A stretch of DNA of 64,000 bases from Megalobrama amblycephala (GCF_018812025.1 NC_063063.1:6636942-6700941), one strand, 5' to 3'. Numbered from the stretch's first letter, positions 51,213-63,805 are shown. Numbers and translations: made by a program. The notes: a model not told the origin generated them from the sequence alone.

Positions 51213-51541
51213 CTCAGTAAAAGGTCACAGATTTCATCATCATTGGATTGATCATTTGGTGTTGTTGTTTGTGAAATCCTCACAGATTGACTCAAAGCGC
51301 TTTCATTTGCATGGTGTGGATGTCCCAGGCTTGACTTGGCAGGAACTGAAAAACATCTACAAAAACTGGTCTTGATCAGTCCCACATACCCTGTGTGTGT
51401 GGGAGAGGCAGAGAGGGTGAGCTTTCGATATGGTGTGATGTGTTTTGACAGATCTGGTGCACTAGGGCTCACGTGTAGAGATGGTGACCCATGCTTACTG
51501 GCAGAATCAGGGTAGCTGCAATACCCTGTCCTGACCAGATC
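51213..51541 (-). CDS. Unassigned coding exon, 109 codons open
   Basis: A strong acceptor (CGTTTCTTCCAGTTCCACAG) and a consensus donor (CTGAG|GTAAGA) enclose 329 nt with an uninterrupted frame: DLVRTGYCSYPDSASKHGSP, SLHVSPSAPDLSKHITPYRK, then later CFSVPAKSSLGHPHHANESA and DQSNDDEICDLLL. Phase 0 in, 2 out. The composition (Ser/Pro/His-rich, low complexity absent) looks like a disordered region of a regulatory protein. I do not recognise it. Its out phase matches the FAM13C exon at 35971, so it may be a 5' exon of that gene, for example the variable N-terminal region, or belong to an upstream gene on the same strand. No start codon lies in frame within it except a GTG, so an earlier exon is expected. 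Confidence 0.55.
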
Positions 51542-52473
51542 CTGTGGAACTGGAAGAAACGTGTGAGCGAGTGGCCAAGTGAGAGGTGCCAGAAATGAAC
51601 TTTTAAGGGGTAATATTTCTTGTCTTTAGGGTAGAGCTGCAAAATTCTGGATAAATTTAGAATCACAATATTTTTTATTTAAAATATCACAATTCTCCCA
51701 TGATACTAAATAGACAATAAAACAAAATAACATGTAATTTATTAGAGGTTCTGATAAAATGTTAACTGCTACAGTCCATTTAAAAATATTTCATTAATTT
51801 GAATTAATTATTTATTTATTTAAAAAAAAAAAAAAAAAACGGTTTGAATGAATGATTCAATGACTCACTCATAAAGATGTCACTTGTTTCATTACTGGAT
51901 GAATCGGTTGAATTATAAATACAATTTTTAACACACAACGATGTACTCTATACGATCTTTATTTGAAGTTTGTGAAGCTGTTCCATGCTTATACATGACA
52001 ATACTCTCTCTAGATCAATGGCAGCGCCAACACAGATATTTGAATGTTCATTGTGAATGTGATCGTACTTCAAAGGTTTAACAGCCGAATCATTGTCATA
52101 AGCTATAAGATCACATGATTAATTATGATTCGTGCAGCTCTACTTCAAGGGCATTATTCATACAAAAACGCATGGGGAACAACCCAATCTTACAGGAAAA
52201 CATAACTATTTTATGAGGTGGTGAATTGGAGTGATGAGTTTGTACGATGTATGATTTTATATTTTAATAGTAAGCATGAAGGTACAGCACTAAACATACA
52301 GTAATTGTCACTGGATGGGGCACACGCATATTGCATGAATTACTAATTCCAACAAATATAGCCACTAATTATATAGTATAATATAGCCAAAACAAGTTAC
52401 AAATTGCAGTGACATTGTGTTGGGGGAATTACTGAATTATGCTTGCTGATGGTGTCATTTCACGCAATGAGCA
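51542..52473. other. Non-coding, nothing recognised
   Basis: No exon found; an A run lies at 51821-51839. Confidence 0.55.
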
Positions 52474-52477
52474 TTAA

Positions 52478-53180
52478 AGGTGCCCTAGAACCAGTTTTTA
52501 CAAGATGTAATATAAGTCTAAGGTGTCCCCTAAATGTGTCTGTGAAGTTTCAGCTCAAAATACCCCATAGATTTTTTTAAATTAATTTTTTAACTGCCTA
52601 TTTTGGGGCATCATTAACTATGCACCGATTCAACGCGCGGCCCCTTTAAATCGCGCGCTCCCTCTCCCCAACCCATGAATACCTGGTCTCCGTGAATACA
52701 GTAAGAAACTATGGTAACTTGAACCACATTTAACAGTACATTAGCAACATACTAACGAAACATTTAGAAAGACAATTCACAAATATAACTAAAAATATCA
52801 CGTAATCATGGATCATGTTAGTTATTATCGCTCCATCTGCCATTTTTCGCTATTGTTCTTGCTTGCTTACCTAGTCTGATGATTCAGCTGTGCACAGATC
52901 CAGACATTAATACTGGCTGCCCTTGTCATGCCTAATGCCTTGATCATGGGCTGGCATATGCAAATATTGGGGGTGTACATATTAATGATCCCGACTGTTA
53001 CGTAACAGTCGGTGTTATGTTGAGATTCGCCTATTTTTCAGAGGTCTTTTAAACAAATGAGATTTACATAAGAAGGTGGAAGCAATGGAGTTTGAAACTC
53101 AATGTATGTCTTTTCCATGTACTGAACTCTTGTTATTCAACTATGCCGAGGTAAATTCAATTTTTGATTCTAGGGCACCT
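52478..53180. mobile_element. 703-bp TTAA-flanked element
   Basis: Starts AGGTGCCCTAGAACCAG and ends GATTCTAGGGCACCT, flanked by TTAA at 52474 and 53181. The interior includes a GC-rich patch (CGATTCAACGCGCGGCCCCT) and no transposase. TTAA duplication fits piggyBac-type MITEs. Confidence 0.9.
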
Positions 53181-53184
53181 TTAA

Positions 53185-54818
53185 GGATTCATGATTGAAA
53201 TGATTCCCTAAAGTAACAAATAAGCAAACATGCCCACTTTTTCTTGTTTAATCTATTTTGTTTAAAGCATAAATCTAACAAATATTCAGTGAGTTTTGTG
53301 CTTTTCTGAAAACAAATTTTAATATTTTATAAAAAAAAAATTCTTCTCAATTTTATTCCACTTGTACACCACAATTCAAACGTATGGGATCGTTAAGATT
53401 ACGTAATGTTTTAGAAAGAAATCTCTTATTCTCACCAAGGCAGCATTAATCAAAAATATTCTGAAATAAAGTAAAAAGTTAGACATCTCTTTTACCACCA
53501 TATAGGCTATTTTAAATTTCTGTGGCATTTTGTCAGTTTCTGTGAGATTTTCAAGTCAAGTCTTGGGTAATTTCTTCTTCTCTGATCAACAATAACGTTG
53601 AAACAAACTCAAAAGAGTTTCCAAAACATTCCAATTCTAATTTCAGGAATAGGATTTACTGACTTGTCTCAATAACTTGGTTATTCAAAGAAATCATGGG
53701 TTGAATTATTGAACATATGTGCATAAGGAAGGGTGGGAGGTGTAAAGAAGATACTAAAACTGGATTCAAAAAACAGTGAAACAACATGGTGTTATGCTGA
53801 ACATAATCAACCCCTGATCCTGTGACGTAAAAATATCCATCTGTTAGACTACTAAATTTCAAATCAACAAGTCCATATTTCTGACATTAAACTACAGCAT
53901 AGCAGAGCCAAAACACCAGTTTCAGTGAGACTGGAAGGATTTTAATCAACGTCAAAATGTTTGCAGCACATTTTATTTCTGTAAAGTGACATATTCTAAG
54001 TGAAAAATAAAACGTTAACATTTTGTCAGAACCTCTTTTCACTTTTCTTTGTGAAAAGTTTCTCTATAATAGATTAGATTATAGGCCTATTGCTCCAATG
54101 CATGGGAAATTCGTGGTGAACAGCTCTCGAGTTACAAAAAGCAAAAATTTAAATAAACTTCATATTAAACAGAGGGAAGGTTGAAAATAAGGCTTGCATG
54201 GGGTCAGCTGGAGATAAAACAAAGACATTTCAGAGGTGGAGAAAGTTGCCAACACTTGAAAATTTGACAGATGATCTTTTTTTCCTCACAATAAACCAGT
54301 AATTTATATTCGCCGTCGTGGTGTACAGGCGCTGAATGTGTAGAAACACGTACGCAACATATAGCTATTCAAAACAGCACAATTGTGATATTGGTTTATA
54401 CAGCAGTTTAACAAACAATAAGTTATTGAGTAACTTACTTTTTAGGCTCGATATTGGCAGTTACAGGTGTTTATCTTTGCAGAACCCTTTCCACAAAGCT
54501 GCAGTCTGTTGATCCTGAATGAATCAGTGTTTTTGAATGAATTATTCTATGACATTCATAAACACAGTCATTTTGTCGCCACATACTGGTGTAACTATGT
54601 ATAATGTTGTAGAAATAGCAAGGTCATTGAAATATTTTATTATAAATTTTATTATAAAAATAACTGTTTAAAATTTATAAAAAAGTATTATTAGCTAATC
54701 TATGTTTCAAAACTATGATGATTGTTTTCTAGGTACAACAACAGTTTTGAAGGAGACCATATGTATGGTGCTGGACACTTGTTGGTTGCTTTTCCTTCAC
54801 TATCCAGTCCAACTCATC

Positions 54819-54855
<37 letters not shown>

Positions 54856-55537
54856 TGCAGAGAAATTCATCCATATACACAATATATATTTGTCTCATTT
54901 AAAAAAAATAAAATAAATCAAGCATAAACCTACAGATCAAAAGGTTCATGAGAAACAATAATTCAGTCATGCATGTCCAAATTTTTCAAGTCAACATTTC
55001 AGGTCTAAGTGAACTGTAAACCTTCTATTTTGGGAACTCTCTTATAATGCGCTCCAGAGATCTTTCCCATCCTTTTATGGTCTTTAATGTCCTAACACAA
55101 GAAACATGCTCATTTTGGTGCATTTTAATGTGCAGTCATCACCAGAAGGCCAGATTAGTTCTGCCGAGTGGACACAACGGATGAATAATGTATAGCTGGA
55201 AGAACAGAGAGACAGAACAAGAGAGACTGCCCTGCTTATAGTGAAGTGAGTGTCTGGTCTGGACAAAAGAATAAGGTCATGGAAAACAGCTGCCCGACCA
55301 AAGCAAAATAAGTGAAAAACAGGCCTCAGGTAAAAATCAAAACATGACTTTAGATACTAGAAATGTAGGTTAGAAGTTCATCCAAAAGAGGTCAAGATAC
55401 AGCTGGTTAACACAATCCAATTAGCCCTTGCTGGTAGATACAATAACTACATAACCTGGCAAAAAATGTATTGAATTCACAGCTGTTAAAACGTTGGTTA
55501 TGACAGTTGGTGGCACCAAATTCTCACATGTTAAAAC
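53185..55537. other. Non-coding, nothing recognised
   Basis: No gene found. Contains an A run of about 33 at 54820-54852. A minus-strand stretch at 54437-54516 has a good donor (AAAAA|GTAAGT) and acceptor (GATCAACAG) but no open frame, so at best it is a non-coding exon. Confidence 0.5.
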
Positions 55538-55540
55538 TTA

Positions 55541-55966
55541 AGCCAAAAGTATACTTCGTGCACTGTCCGCATGACGTAATTTTCATCATCCAGAGGGCTC
55601 GCGGACCTCCGCACACCCCGTTCGCATGCAGCCCAAATTTTGAGACCGCACGGACAGTGCGCGTGCAACAGTGCATGCATAAGCAGGACAGAAGAGTCCA
55701 CTAGATGGCAATACGCACAGTACTGAGCACAGTGCGCAGTCATCGAAGAAGAGGGTGGAAAGAGCGATTCTCCCTGCGTTCCATTCGGAAGGGCTCATCC
55801 CTATGCCCTAATCCCTTCAGAGGGTTTACCCTCCGGAGTGAGAGCTTCGAAGGGATGAAGGGTGTAGGGGTAAAAAAAACTGTTCTTTTGGAACGCACTT
55901 CAGCGTCATCTTAACGAGACAATCAAGGAGGATAAATTGTGCAAGCTGCGCCTTTTGTTTAACGTT

Positions 55967-55997
<31 letters not shown>

Positions 55998-56706
55998 TAG
56001 GTTTACCGCATGTAGGCTATATTGTATCTATGTATTTGAAACATTTGAATGGACTGATAAATGAGCTGTGAAGTATTTTTTTTTTTTAAGTACAATGTCA
56101 TTTTGACCATAATAATGTACCAAATCTAACTCGTTTAAATATTACAGTAGTACAGAAAAATATTATACATACCTTTATAGTTAAAATCGAACTCCTAACC
56201 TCCTGTACCCATTCTGTGACGTCAAACAACTTCCCTGTGCAAAGGATCATGGGGGCCCGAAGTGTCCATCAGTTGTTCCCTTCGAAATCCTTCATTCCGA
56301 AGGGCCCTTTGAAGTGGCCAGTTTTGAGCACTTTGGTTTGGAACGACCCTTCAATATGGCGGCCATGATTATTTTCACTCCGAAGTGCCCTTCGGAGGGC
56401 GATATATCCCGTTTGGAACGCACCGTCAAAAACAAGACGAGTAAACTCAAAAGCATATCCTTCACCTTCATTTTTGATTCTTGTTCTCTTGGTGTATCCT
56501 CTGAACTATGTTGCAATGGTGGATGCACTATTTTTCTTCATCCGATCCTGACCAGTGAATGTCCCATTGATGACATGATGTCTGGTATAGAAAAAAAATT
56601 GTACTCCGCATGTGTCGAACTCGGTCATACGCGGTTGAGTATACTTCGAAAGATGCACGGACACGACTGTGCGTCAGGACGTGGAAAGTGAAGTACACCC
56701 GGGCCT
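55541..56706 (+). mobile_element. Harbinger-like MITE, split by a second MITE
   Basis: Copy Y of a family seen again at 57716-58237 in inverse orientation. It starts AGCCAAAAGTATACTTCGTG after TTA (55538) and ends GAAGTACACCCGGGCCT before TTA (56707). The 3-bp TTA duplication fits PIF/Harbinger. The insert at 55771-56425 is absent from the other copy. Confidence 0.85.
55771..56425. mobile_element. MITE inserted into Harbinger-like MITE
   Basis: Ends TCCCTGCGTTCCATTCGGAA and the complement-like GTTTGGAACGCACCG enclose about 655 bp with complementary CCTTCGGAGGG/CCTCCGGAGTG-type blocks near both ends. The uninterrupted copy at 57716-58237 shows the empty site. It contains a (TTTA)n microsatellite at 55968-55997. 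Confidence 0.8.
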
Positions 56707-56709
56707 TTA

Positions 56710-57220
56710 GGCAGCTGACTTGTTGCCTCGCAGCCCTATCAGGCAATGACTTTGCAGGCAGCGTTTGTACATGAAGGTACTTCATGAAACTGATTTTGAA
56801 CAGACTTCTGAGGCAGCATAACAATTTAATGTTCTATAGCAAAATAGTGCGAAATGCTAGAAATGACATCAAAAGTGGAAAACAATGGTCAAAACATACA
56901 TTTACACACAAACCACCAACTGCAACTTTCAGACACCATGATTATTTTTAGCTCGACTGTCACAGAATGGAAAGTACAGGATTGTGGGATATCAAAGGCA
57001 GTGAAGGATACATCTATGCTGCCTTCAAAAATCCATCAGATGAAGGCATCGCGTAAGACAGGAAATGAAGCTAACTTTGGATTTAGATGTTCCTTGATGC
57101 CTTCCTACCTTGGAATGTGTCCTCCGAAGGCTGCATTTATCAGTTTTTGGATGCAGCCAGAGTTGTCTGCGATTCTTCCTATTGAATGTTGTGTAATGCG
57201 CGACCCCCTCCCTGTTGAAA
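56710..57220. other. Non-coding spacer between inverted MITE copies
   Basis: Resembles interspersed cyprinid repeat sequence (TTGTTGCCTCGCAGCCCTAT near 56718) but no paired termini were found. The open frame 56854-57252 has no recognisable domain. Confidence 0.45.
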
Positions 57221-57221
57221 A

Positions 57222-57441
57222 AAACAGCATATGCTGGTTAGGTATATTTTGAAGCATGTGAGCTGGTTTGAGCTGGTTTAAGCTGGTCCTTAGTTGGTCC
57301 TTAGCTGGTCATGAGCTGGTTTAAGCTGGTCCTTAGCAATTAGCTCCAGCTCAGGAACAGCTAATAACCAGCTCATGACCAACGAAGTACCAGCATAAAC
57401 CAGCTCAAACCAGCTGCCATGCTTCAAAACATACTTGCTGG
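57222..57441. mobile_element. AGCTGGTTT palindromic repeat
   Basis: Ends with GCTGGTTAGGTATATTTTGA and the complementary TCAAAACATACTTGCTGG, and the interior consists of repeated AGCTGGTTTAAGCTGGTCCT words that turn into complementary AACCAGCTC words halfway. A common teleost hairpin repeat. Confidence 0.85.
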
Positions 57442-57715
57442 TCTGCCATGGTATGTGCACACAGCAGGAACTAAATGGCACCCCACACAATCGTGTAGCA
57501 CTATCCTTTATTCATGAGTTATTCATGTCAGATTGCTACACACACGTGACAGAATAACTGACCCTCAAAACCAGTGTGAAAATGGATTGCCCATCGCAAA
57601 ATGGCAGATATTTGGAGGGGTATGCAGAGGAGATCCTGGATCTGTGCCACGAGGTGCACTGATGATGAGTCTGTCCAGTACATCTTTTGGAGCAGAATAG
57701 ACAATCTTAAGCTTA

Positions 57716-58237
57716 AGCCCCGGGTATACTTCAATTTCCGCGCCCAGACGCATCTCGCGCATCTTTCAAAGTATACTAAACCAAGGATGGGCGCGGATGA
57801 CCGAGTTCGACACATGCGCACTACAATTTTTTCTATACTTTTACCAGACATCGTGTCATCATATTCGCTGGGCAGGATCGGAGAAGAAAAATAGTGCATC
57901 CACCATTGCAACATAGTTCAGAAGATACACCAAGAGAACAGAAATCAAAAACGATGGAGAAGGCATGCTTCTGAGTTTACTCGTCTTGTTTTTGAATCGC
58001 TCTTCACGCACTCTTCTTCGACGACTGCACACTGTGCTCAGTACTGTGCATATTGCCACATAGTGGACTCTTCTGTCCTTCTTGCGCATGCGCTGTTGCA
58101 CGCGCACCGTCCACGCGGTCACAAAATTTGGGCTGCACACTGACAGGATGTGCGGCCGGCTGCGAGCCCTCCGCATGACGAAAATTACATCATGCGGACG
58201 GTGCACGAACATGGATGGCTGAAGTATACCCGGGGCT
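57716..58237 (-). mobile_element. Harbinger-like MITE, inverse copy
   Basis: Copy X (522 bp): AGCCCCGGGTATACTTCA at the left, its complement (TGAAGTATACCCGGGGCT) at the right, and TTA at 57713 and 58238. It is uninterrupted and inversely oriented with respect to the copy at 55541. Confidence 0.9.
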
Positions 58238-58239
58238 TT

Positions 58240-59060
58240 AGGTCAGATGCTGCTTGTAGAGGAGGACTGCAATCTCCCCACCTCTTTGTTCCCATTTTCT
58301 CAGTTGGCTCTCCATTCATCTGGATTTGTCTGCCCCACTGGTGCCTCATAGGTCCTCGGCTCCTTTGTGTTGCTGACTACCTCCAGCTCTCTGGCTCCTC
58401 CTCGTGCCCCTTCTCCACCAGCATGGCTCTGTGAGGCAGATCCCCTGGCTACACCTTGCAGGAGCTCCTCACTGCAGAACAGGAGATCCAGGGGGTGAGG
58501 TTGGATCCAGATCCAGGGGGTGGAGACGGGTAGGTTTAGGAATCAGTGTTTGCTGTAGACGTGATTGACATGACCAATAAAATCTTTAGAATCGGATGCA
58601 TTGGCCTGGCTTCTGATGTCACACTTGGATGTGGGCTGGGTTAGATGCCCACTGCTGGATGCAGTGAGACACTTCTCATATGTAAAGTGGGAGGAGTTGG
58701 ATCTGGTTCCAGCCTCTCCCCCTAAATCTCATGTTCTGAAGTGAGGACCATCTCACACCTGTACCATGTCTCCACCTTCACCTGTCAGCCCTTTGTCTCC
58801 ACCTTAGCTCTGTGCTCCCTCAGCTCCGAGGTGGTCCACCATCACTCGGGCTCCACCAGGCTCCCTCGTCCCTCCGGCACCGCACTGGTCACTTGTTGTC
58901 CTGGTTTTGCCCACCAACCCCTTCAGATCCACCAGGCTCCTCCTTCCCTCTGGCTCCTCCGCTGTCCTCACTCCTTACTTCTTCTTCTTTTGGCATTTTA
59001 TGGTGGTTGGCAAACAAACAATAGGTACATTCCTCCCACCAACTGGGCTGGAGTGTGGAA
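58240..59060. repeat. CT-rich repeat of CTCCACCAGGCTCC type
   Basis: Repeated words such as CTCCACCAGGCTCCCTCGTC, GATCCACCAGGCTCCTCC and GATCCAGGGGGTGAGGTTG are found, typical of an interspersed fish repeat, and a tetranucleotide A/T tail (AAATAAATAAATAAACAAAT) follows at 59059. The open frames here are Pro/Ser-rich by composition, without a known domain. Confidence 0.55.
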
Positions 59061-59226
59061 ATAAATAAATAAATAAACAAATAAATAAATACCTCTGGTG
59101 TCGCACCGTTTTTGTGTTGTTTTATTTTATTTTTTAAATATTGAAAATAGTATGATAGCACATATTTGAGCTCTGTGAAAACATAGAGTGCAAAATCTTT
59201 AGTTGTTGTTTTAGTGCCTGCTAGGG

Positions 59227-60546
59227 CAGGGGTTCCCAAACTTTTCAGCCCACGACCCCCAAAATAACGATGACAGTGACTCGCGACCCCCACTATCCTC
59301 GGAGGTGGTTAATGAGTTGTGCACAAAGGCGCACACGCACTAACGCATGTTTCACACATAGGCCTACTCTGTTTGCAGTGCGCATTTTTTTCTGTGCCCA
59401 TATTAACGGATTTCACACTGCACGCGGATGCGGTCCGGCAGTGCGTTCCAGGAGCGGTGCGTCTGCAGCAGTGCAGCGATCATTTACGCGCCGAGTCTAT
59501 TTTTGCTGTGCTGCACAGCGCTGAATTAAAACGACAGCGCACTGTTCGCATTAAAATAAACATGTATTGACGCGTAGTAATTTCACCATAGATTCATATA
59601 GTTCAAAGTCTCTGTTACACAGTTTAAACACGGCATTTTTGCCTCGGGTAAAGCAAGGAAAATAACACCTTACCAGGCATTTAGGTGAACAAGGAGACAT
59701 CAACAATAGCACTCGTCTTTTTGTGAAGGTGGAAAAACAGTTCTTTATGACCTGAGGGATTTATTGTAAAAAGATTTAAAAGGAAAGAAAAGACGAGAGT
59801 CGCCTGTTTTTGTCTATTTTAAGTTTTTAAAAAAAAAAACGTTTTTGATTTTAACATAAAGCTTACGTTAAAATGTTTTGCCACTTGCGTAAGCAACATA
59901 ATATATAAATCTAAAGTATTACTTCAGATAAATATAAAGTATGATATGAATAAACGTTTAAATATAGTGCGTTTAAACGTGACATCTATGAAATATAGTG
60001 TAGGCCTATACAAAGAGAATCGCTGTGCTGACAAGCCATATTCAGTAACAACTTTTGGATTTGAAATAAAAATAAGTAAATGTTGTGTTTGTGATACACA
60101 GCCATGGAGCAGTTGCGCACTGCAAACGCGGCATATGTGAAGCGCGTGCTTCTCCGCTCTCCTCCGCCGGCCTCCCTGCGTTGTCTTTTTTGATCGATAT
60201 TAACCAACGTTTCATTTCGACACATGTCTGAATGTTTAACATGTTGCAGTAAACTGACCTGCTGCAGCTGATGCTGTTGCTACTATGTCATTAATCTGTC
60301 GTAATCACCTCAGGAGTCACGGCCGAGGAAAGGAAACTCGAAAGGTTGATGGCTTTTTTTTTATTTGCATGGTTTTTGTTTTAATTTAACTACTATTTTT
60401 AGTATTTTGTGACAATTATTGATAGAATATACTCTTTCTAATCGTTTAATTATTATTATTTTTTTATTTTTTATTTTTTTTATTTCTGGAAATCATCTCG
60501 CGACCCCTCCCTCACTGTCTCGCGACCCCGGCTTTGGGAACCACTG
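59227..60546. mobile_element. hAT element, 1.3 kb, exact 8-bp duplication
   Basis: CAGGGGTTCCCAAACTTTT and CTTTGGGAACCACTG are the ends, and TGCTAGGG is duplicated exactly at 59219-59226 and 60547-60554. Subterminal CGCGACCCCC words occur at both ends (near 59282 and 60500). The interior has no transposase frame. Confidence 0.92.
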
Positions 60547-60554
60547 TGCTAGGG

Positions 60555-62014
60555 GATTGATTGATCTGTTACAGTGCTGAATTATTGCACTTGACATTGA
60601 TGAATGCTACCATCTTTGACGCACAAAGATAACACACAAGCAAAAACAATATGCTAATACTCAGGGATATATAATGCCCTGATGGAAAATGAAATGTCCG
60701 GTACTGGAAAGCCTCCCATGGGCTTTCACAAAATTAAAAGACAGTCGGGATACCTAAGTCTCATAGTGCTGTTGAACAGAAGCCATTTCACTTAGATATA
60801 TTATTACATGAAATATGGGATTACAGAGTGACTCAGCTAATGGATATTTTGTCAATGGCCAAAAGCTAGAAATAGAGATCTTATGTTCATTTACTGTAGA
60901 GATTATTGATTTCTTACACTAAGATGTATTAGTCAGAGTCCTTCGGATCAAAATAAACCCAGCTCTCGTTTTGCCATGTGTTTGTGAAGATGAGACACAG
61001 GCAAAAGTGGATCAAATACCGAAATAAAATGTGCTGCAAAACAATTTAAAATAGCCTACTTCCACATGAACCATACAGAGCTGAAGACTTGTGCAAAAAC
61101 ACTGGGGTACGCTGGCTATTTATAAGTTCAGCAGACATGGCAATCTAAACAGCAGAGGATAACAGCATCCATGTTAGCCGTTACCATGGTCACCAATTGG
61201 CCACTTATTGTGGTACAGTTTGCGTTTGTAGGAAACATCTTTATAAGACAAAAATATTCCAGTATCTCTGATGTTTTGCCTAATTTAATTAGACGAATGG
61301 CTCGCCATTCTCAAATCTGTATAAACATTTAAACGGTGCTCTACCCTATGACATTTTCTGTGCATATCACAAAAACTATGCTATGATATAAATATTAAAC
61401 AATTAATCTGAATATTTTAATGTTTGATACATTTTATCAGGTTGTTATTTGCTGACTAAATTATGTCAAAATCTTATTTAGGCTGAAGTTGCTTATAGCA
61501 GGACTGTCTGCCTTGTTCAATGATGCCCTCTGGTGACTGCAGTTGATGCATGTTTTGACTGTTTTGCTTTTGTATATAATAACTTTATTCCAGATACAGT
61601 ATAAACAGATAAACTACATTTTAATTGGAAATTATAATTAATTGTGCTAAGGACCACTATTCATTTCAACTCTGTATGCAGGAGAGGAAATGTGTGGCTG
61701 CCCTTAGTCTCCATCCTCTTCCTCTCTAGACTTTTTGCCAAACCCACACTGCAGATGGATTACACTCTTTCCTCTTAGTCAGCTGTTATATTATTTCCAA
61801 CAGGGAGAAAAGTACCTACTGTTCAATATGAGCTGCTCAGTAAAGTCCAAAAGCATAAATCTTACAAGTTGTGAAACTGTTGAAATTGCTTAAAACTAAA
61901 ATAAATAAATATACATATTTTTTTTATTATAAAAGATTATTTGATGATTACTTTGCCATGATTACACACTGTTTAAGGTCATACCCTTGTGTATAAAAAT
62001 ACTTTTACACAGCC

Positions 62015-62045
<31 letters not shown>

Positions 62046-62112
62046 TGCACTACTCAATAAATAAATATTATATTCTCTATATAATACATTCACTACATTA
62101 CAATCACTGATT
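60555..62112. other. Non-coding, nothing recognised
   Basis: No gene or transposon termini recognised; a T run lies at 62016-62036. Confidence 0.6.
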
Positions 62113-62116
62113 TTAA

Positions 62117-62622
62117 AGAGTTAGTTCACCCAAAAATGAAAATTCTGTCATTAGTTTTATGAAGCGATACGGGTGTTGCAAACAAAGTTGCATTAATAAT
62201 AATAAAAATAATTTACCACATTATTTGCAAAATATTAATCTCCAACACGCATTCACAAGAGCACCACGATGCATGCTGTGTTGACGCAAAAGCAGAATGT
62301 TCAATGTTCAAGATTCATATTTTTGTAAATAAAATGATAAATAGTGTTTTTTTTTGCGCAAACAAAGCACTCGCATCACTTCATAAAACTGAGGTTAAAC
62401 CACTACAGGAAGTCACATGGAATACTATAATGATGTCTTTACTACCTTTCTGGGGCTTGAAAGTGGTAGTTGCATAGGCTGTCAGTGGAGGGACAGAAAG
62501 CGCCCAGATTTCATTAAAATGATCTTAATTTGTGTTCTGAAGAAGAATGAATGTCTTACGGGTTTGGAACAACATGAGGGTAATTAATGACAGAATTTTC
62601 ATTTTTTAGGTGAACAAACGCT
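62117..62622. mobile_element. Palindromic MITE with TTAA
   Basis: AGAGTTAGTTCACCCAAAAA at the left and AGGTGAACAAACGCT at the right, with TTAA on each side. Inner complementary blocks around CATTAGTTTTATGAAG and CTTCATAAAACTGAGG form the stem. A member of the GGGATAGTTCA-like group. Confidence 0.85.
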
Positions 62623-62819
62623 TTAAAATCTCTTTCTTTATTGAATAATTTTGGGTGAAAGCTGGTTATCTGTCCACAATAAAATGCTTAAAGCAATATT
62701 CAACCAGAATAAATCTGAATCTACAAAATAAATCAGAAATTGAGGGTAATGCAGGTATGATGTAATAGGCGACGCATGGACACAGTCCATGTCCTGGTTA
62801 AAATTGCTTATTTCTCTAG

Positions 62820-62873
62820 TAGTTTTTGGATATTTTAATCCAAAAATCTTACATATTGTGCTTTTAATATGTT
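62820..62873. mobile_element. Right-end fragment of ACTAGAGGTCGCC family
   Basis: ATTTTAATCCAAAAATCTTA followed by CATATTGTGCTTTTAA matches the right end of the element at 39357-40074. The remainder is missing. Confidence 0.6.
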
Positions 62874-62996
62874 CTGCACTGTAGTTTAGGAGAACATTTG
62901 GAAACATTTAATAAATATAGATAAATCTGGGAATCAGTCTAGTCTTTGATTTAAATTTGTGTTTAGCAGTATTCTGTTCTAGACTATGTAGAGTAA

Positions 62997-63805
62997 AGGC
63001 CTTTGCACACTGAGTCCGAAATTTTCGCATGCGTTTTTTCGTATTCGCAATCCTAAAAATTCGTCACGCACCGAGACCTTGCACACTGAGTCCGATGCGT
63101 ATTAATGAATGCGTTGCGAAAAAATCGCAAAACAAATCGCAAAACAATACAAAATGAAATCTTCAAGCAGTGAGCACGATTAGTTGTCTCCTCTCTTCTT
63201 AAAAAGAGAAAAAGAAAGAGAAAATATTGGGTCTATTCAATCCCGAGATTGCACAGAGAGAAAGGAGAATTCACCTCATCAAGGAGCTGCGGGATTATCC
63301 GAGCGTTTCAAAGTTTACTTCAGGATGTCAGTGGCTCTGTTTGATGCTTTACTACTGGCACAATCTGTCTTTATATTCGGTCTCTTTGTATTCCTCACGT
63401 TGTTAGTCATTCAGTGCTGCTGTTTTGTGCTGTAGACGACGTGGATCAACTTGTCAGATGGCATTCTGGATTTTTGCGTTCGCGTACGGTGGCTCTGAAT
63501 TGTCAAAACGTCTCTCAAAATGCGTGCCACGGATGCGAAAAACGCAGAAAATCGAACCTGGGGTGCGTTTCCCGAAAGCATCGTTGGTGAACTATGGTCG
63601 TAAGTCCCATTGAACTCTATTGGTAACGACGGAACTTACGACCATAGTTCGCTTTGGGAAACGCACCCCTGATCCGAATATTTTTTTGACGGACGAAAGT
63701 TTCGGAGGCAGTGTGCAAACGCGATTGACATAACGTGAGGTCGAATTTATTTTTTAACGTGCGAAAGTTTCGCATGCGAATTTCGGACTCAGTGTGCAAT
63801 GACCT
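62997..63805. mobile_element. Harbinger-like element with TAA duplication
   Basis: Left AGGCCTTTGCACACTGAGTC and right GACTCAGTGTGCAATGACCT are complementary, with TAA at 62994 and 63806. The terminal inverted repeat extends about 40 bp through CGAAATTTTCGCATGCG. The 3-bp duplication fits PIF/Harbinger. A smaller palindromic MITE is nested at 63561. Confidence 0.88.
63561..63668. mobile_element. 108-bp palindromic MITE, CTG duplication
   Basis: GGGTGCGTTTCCCGAAAGCA and GCTTTGGGAAACGCACCC are the two ends; the middle (GGTCGTAAGT and ACTTACGACC) keeps pairing, so almost all the element is one hairpin. CTG lies directly on each side. Confidence 0.85.

Noticed and set aside
54437..54516. Minus-strand stretch with good splice sites
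   Set aside because: All three frames contain a stop, so it cannot be an internal coding exon; a non-coding exon is possible but unsupported.
56854..57252. 132-codon plus-strand frame
   Set aside because: Lies between MITEs in repeat-like DNA, has no domain, splice context or biased composition.
58741..59064. Pro/Ser-rich frame that might be a mucin-like exon
   Set aside because: Repeat words such as CTCCACCAGG recur with stops between them in all frames; better explained as an interspersed repeat.
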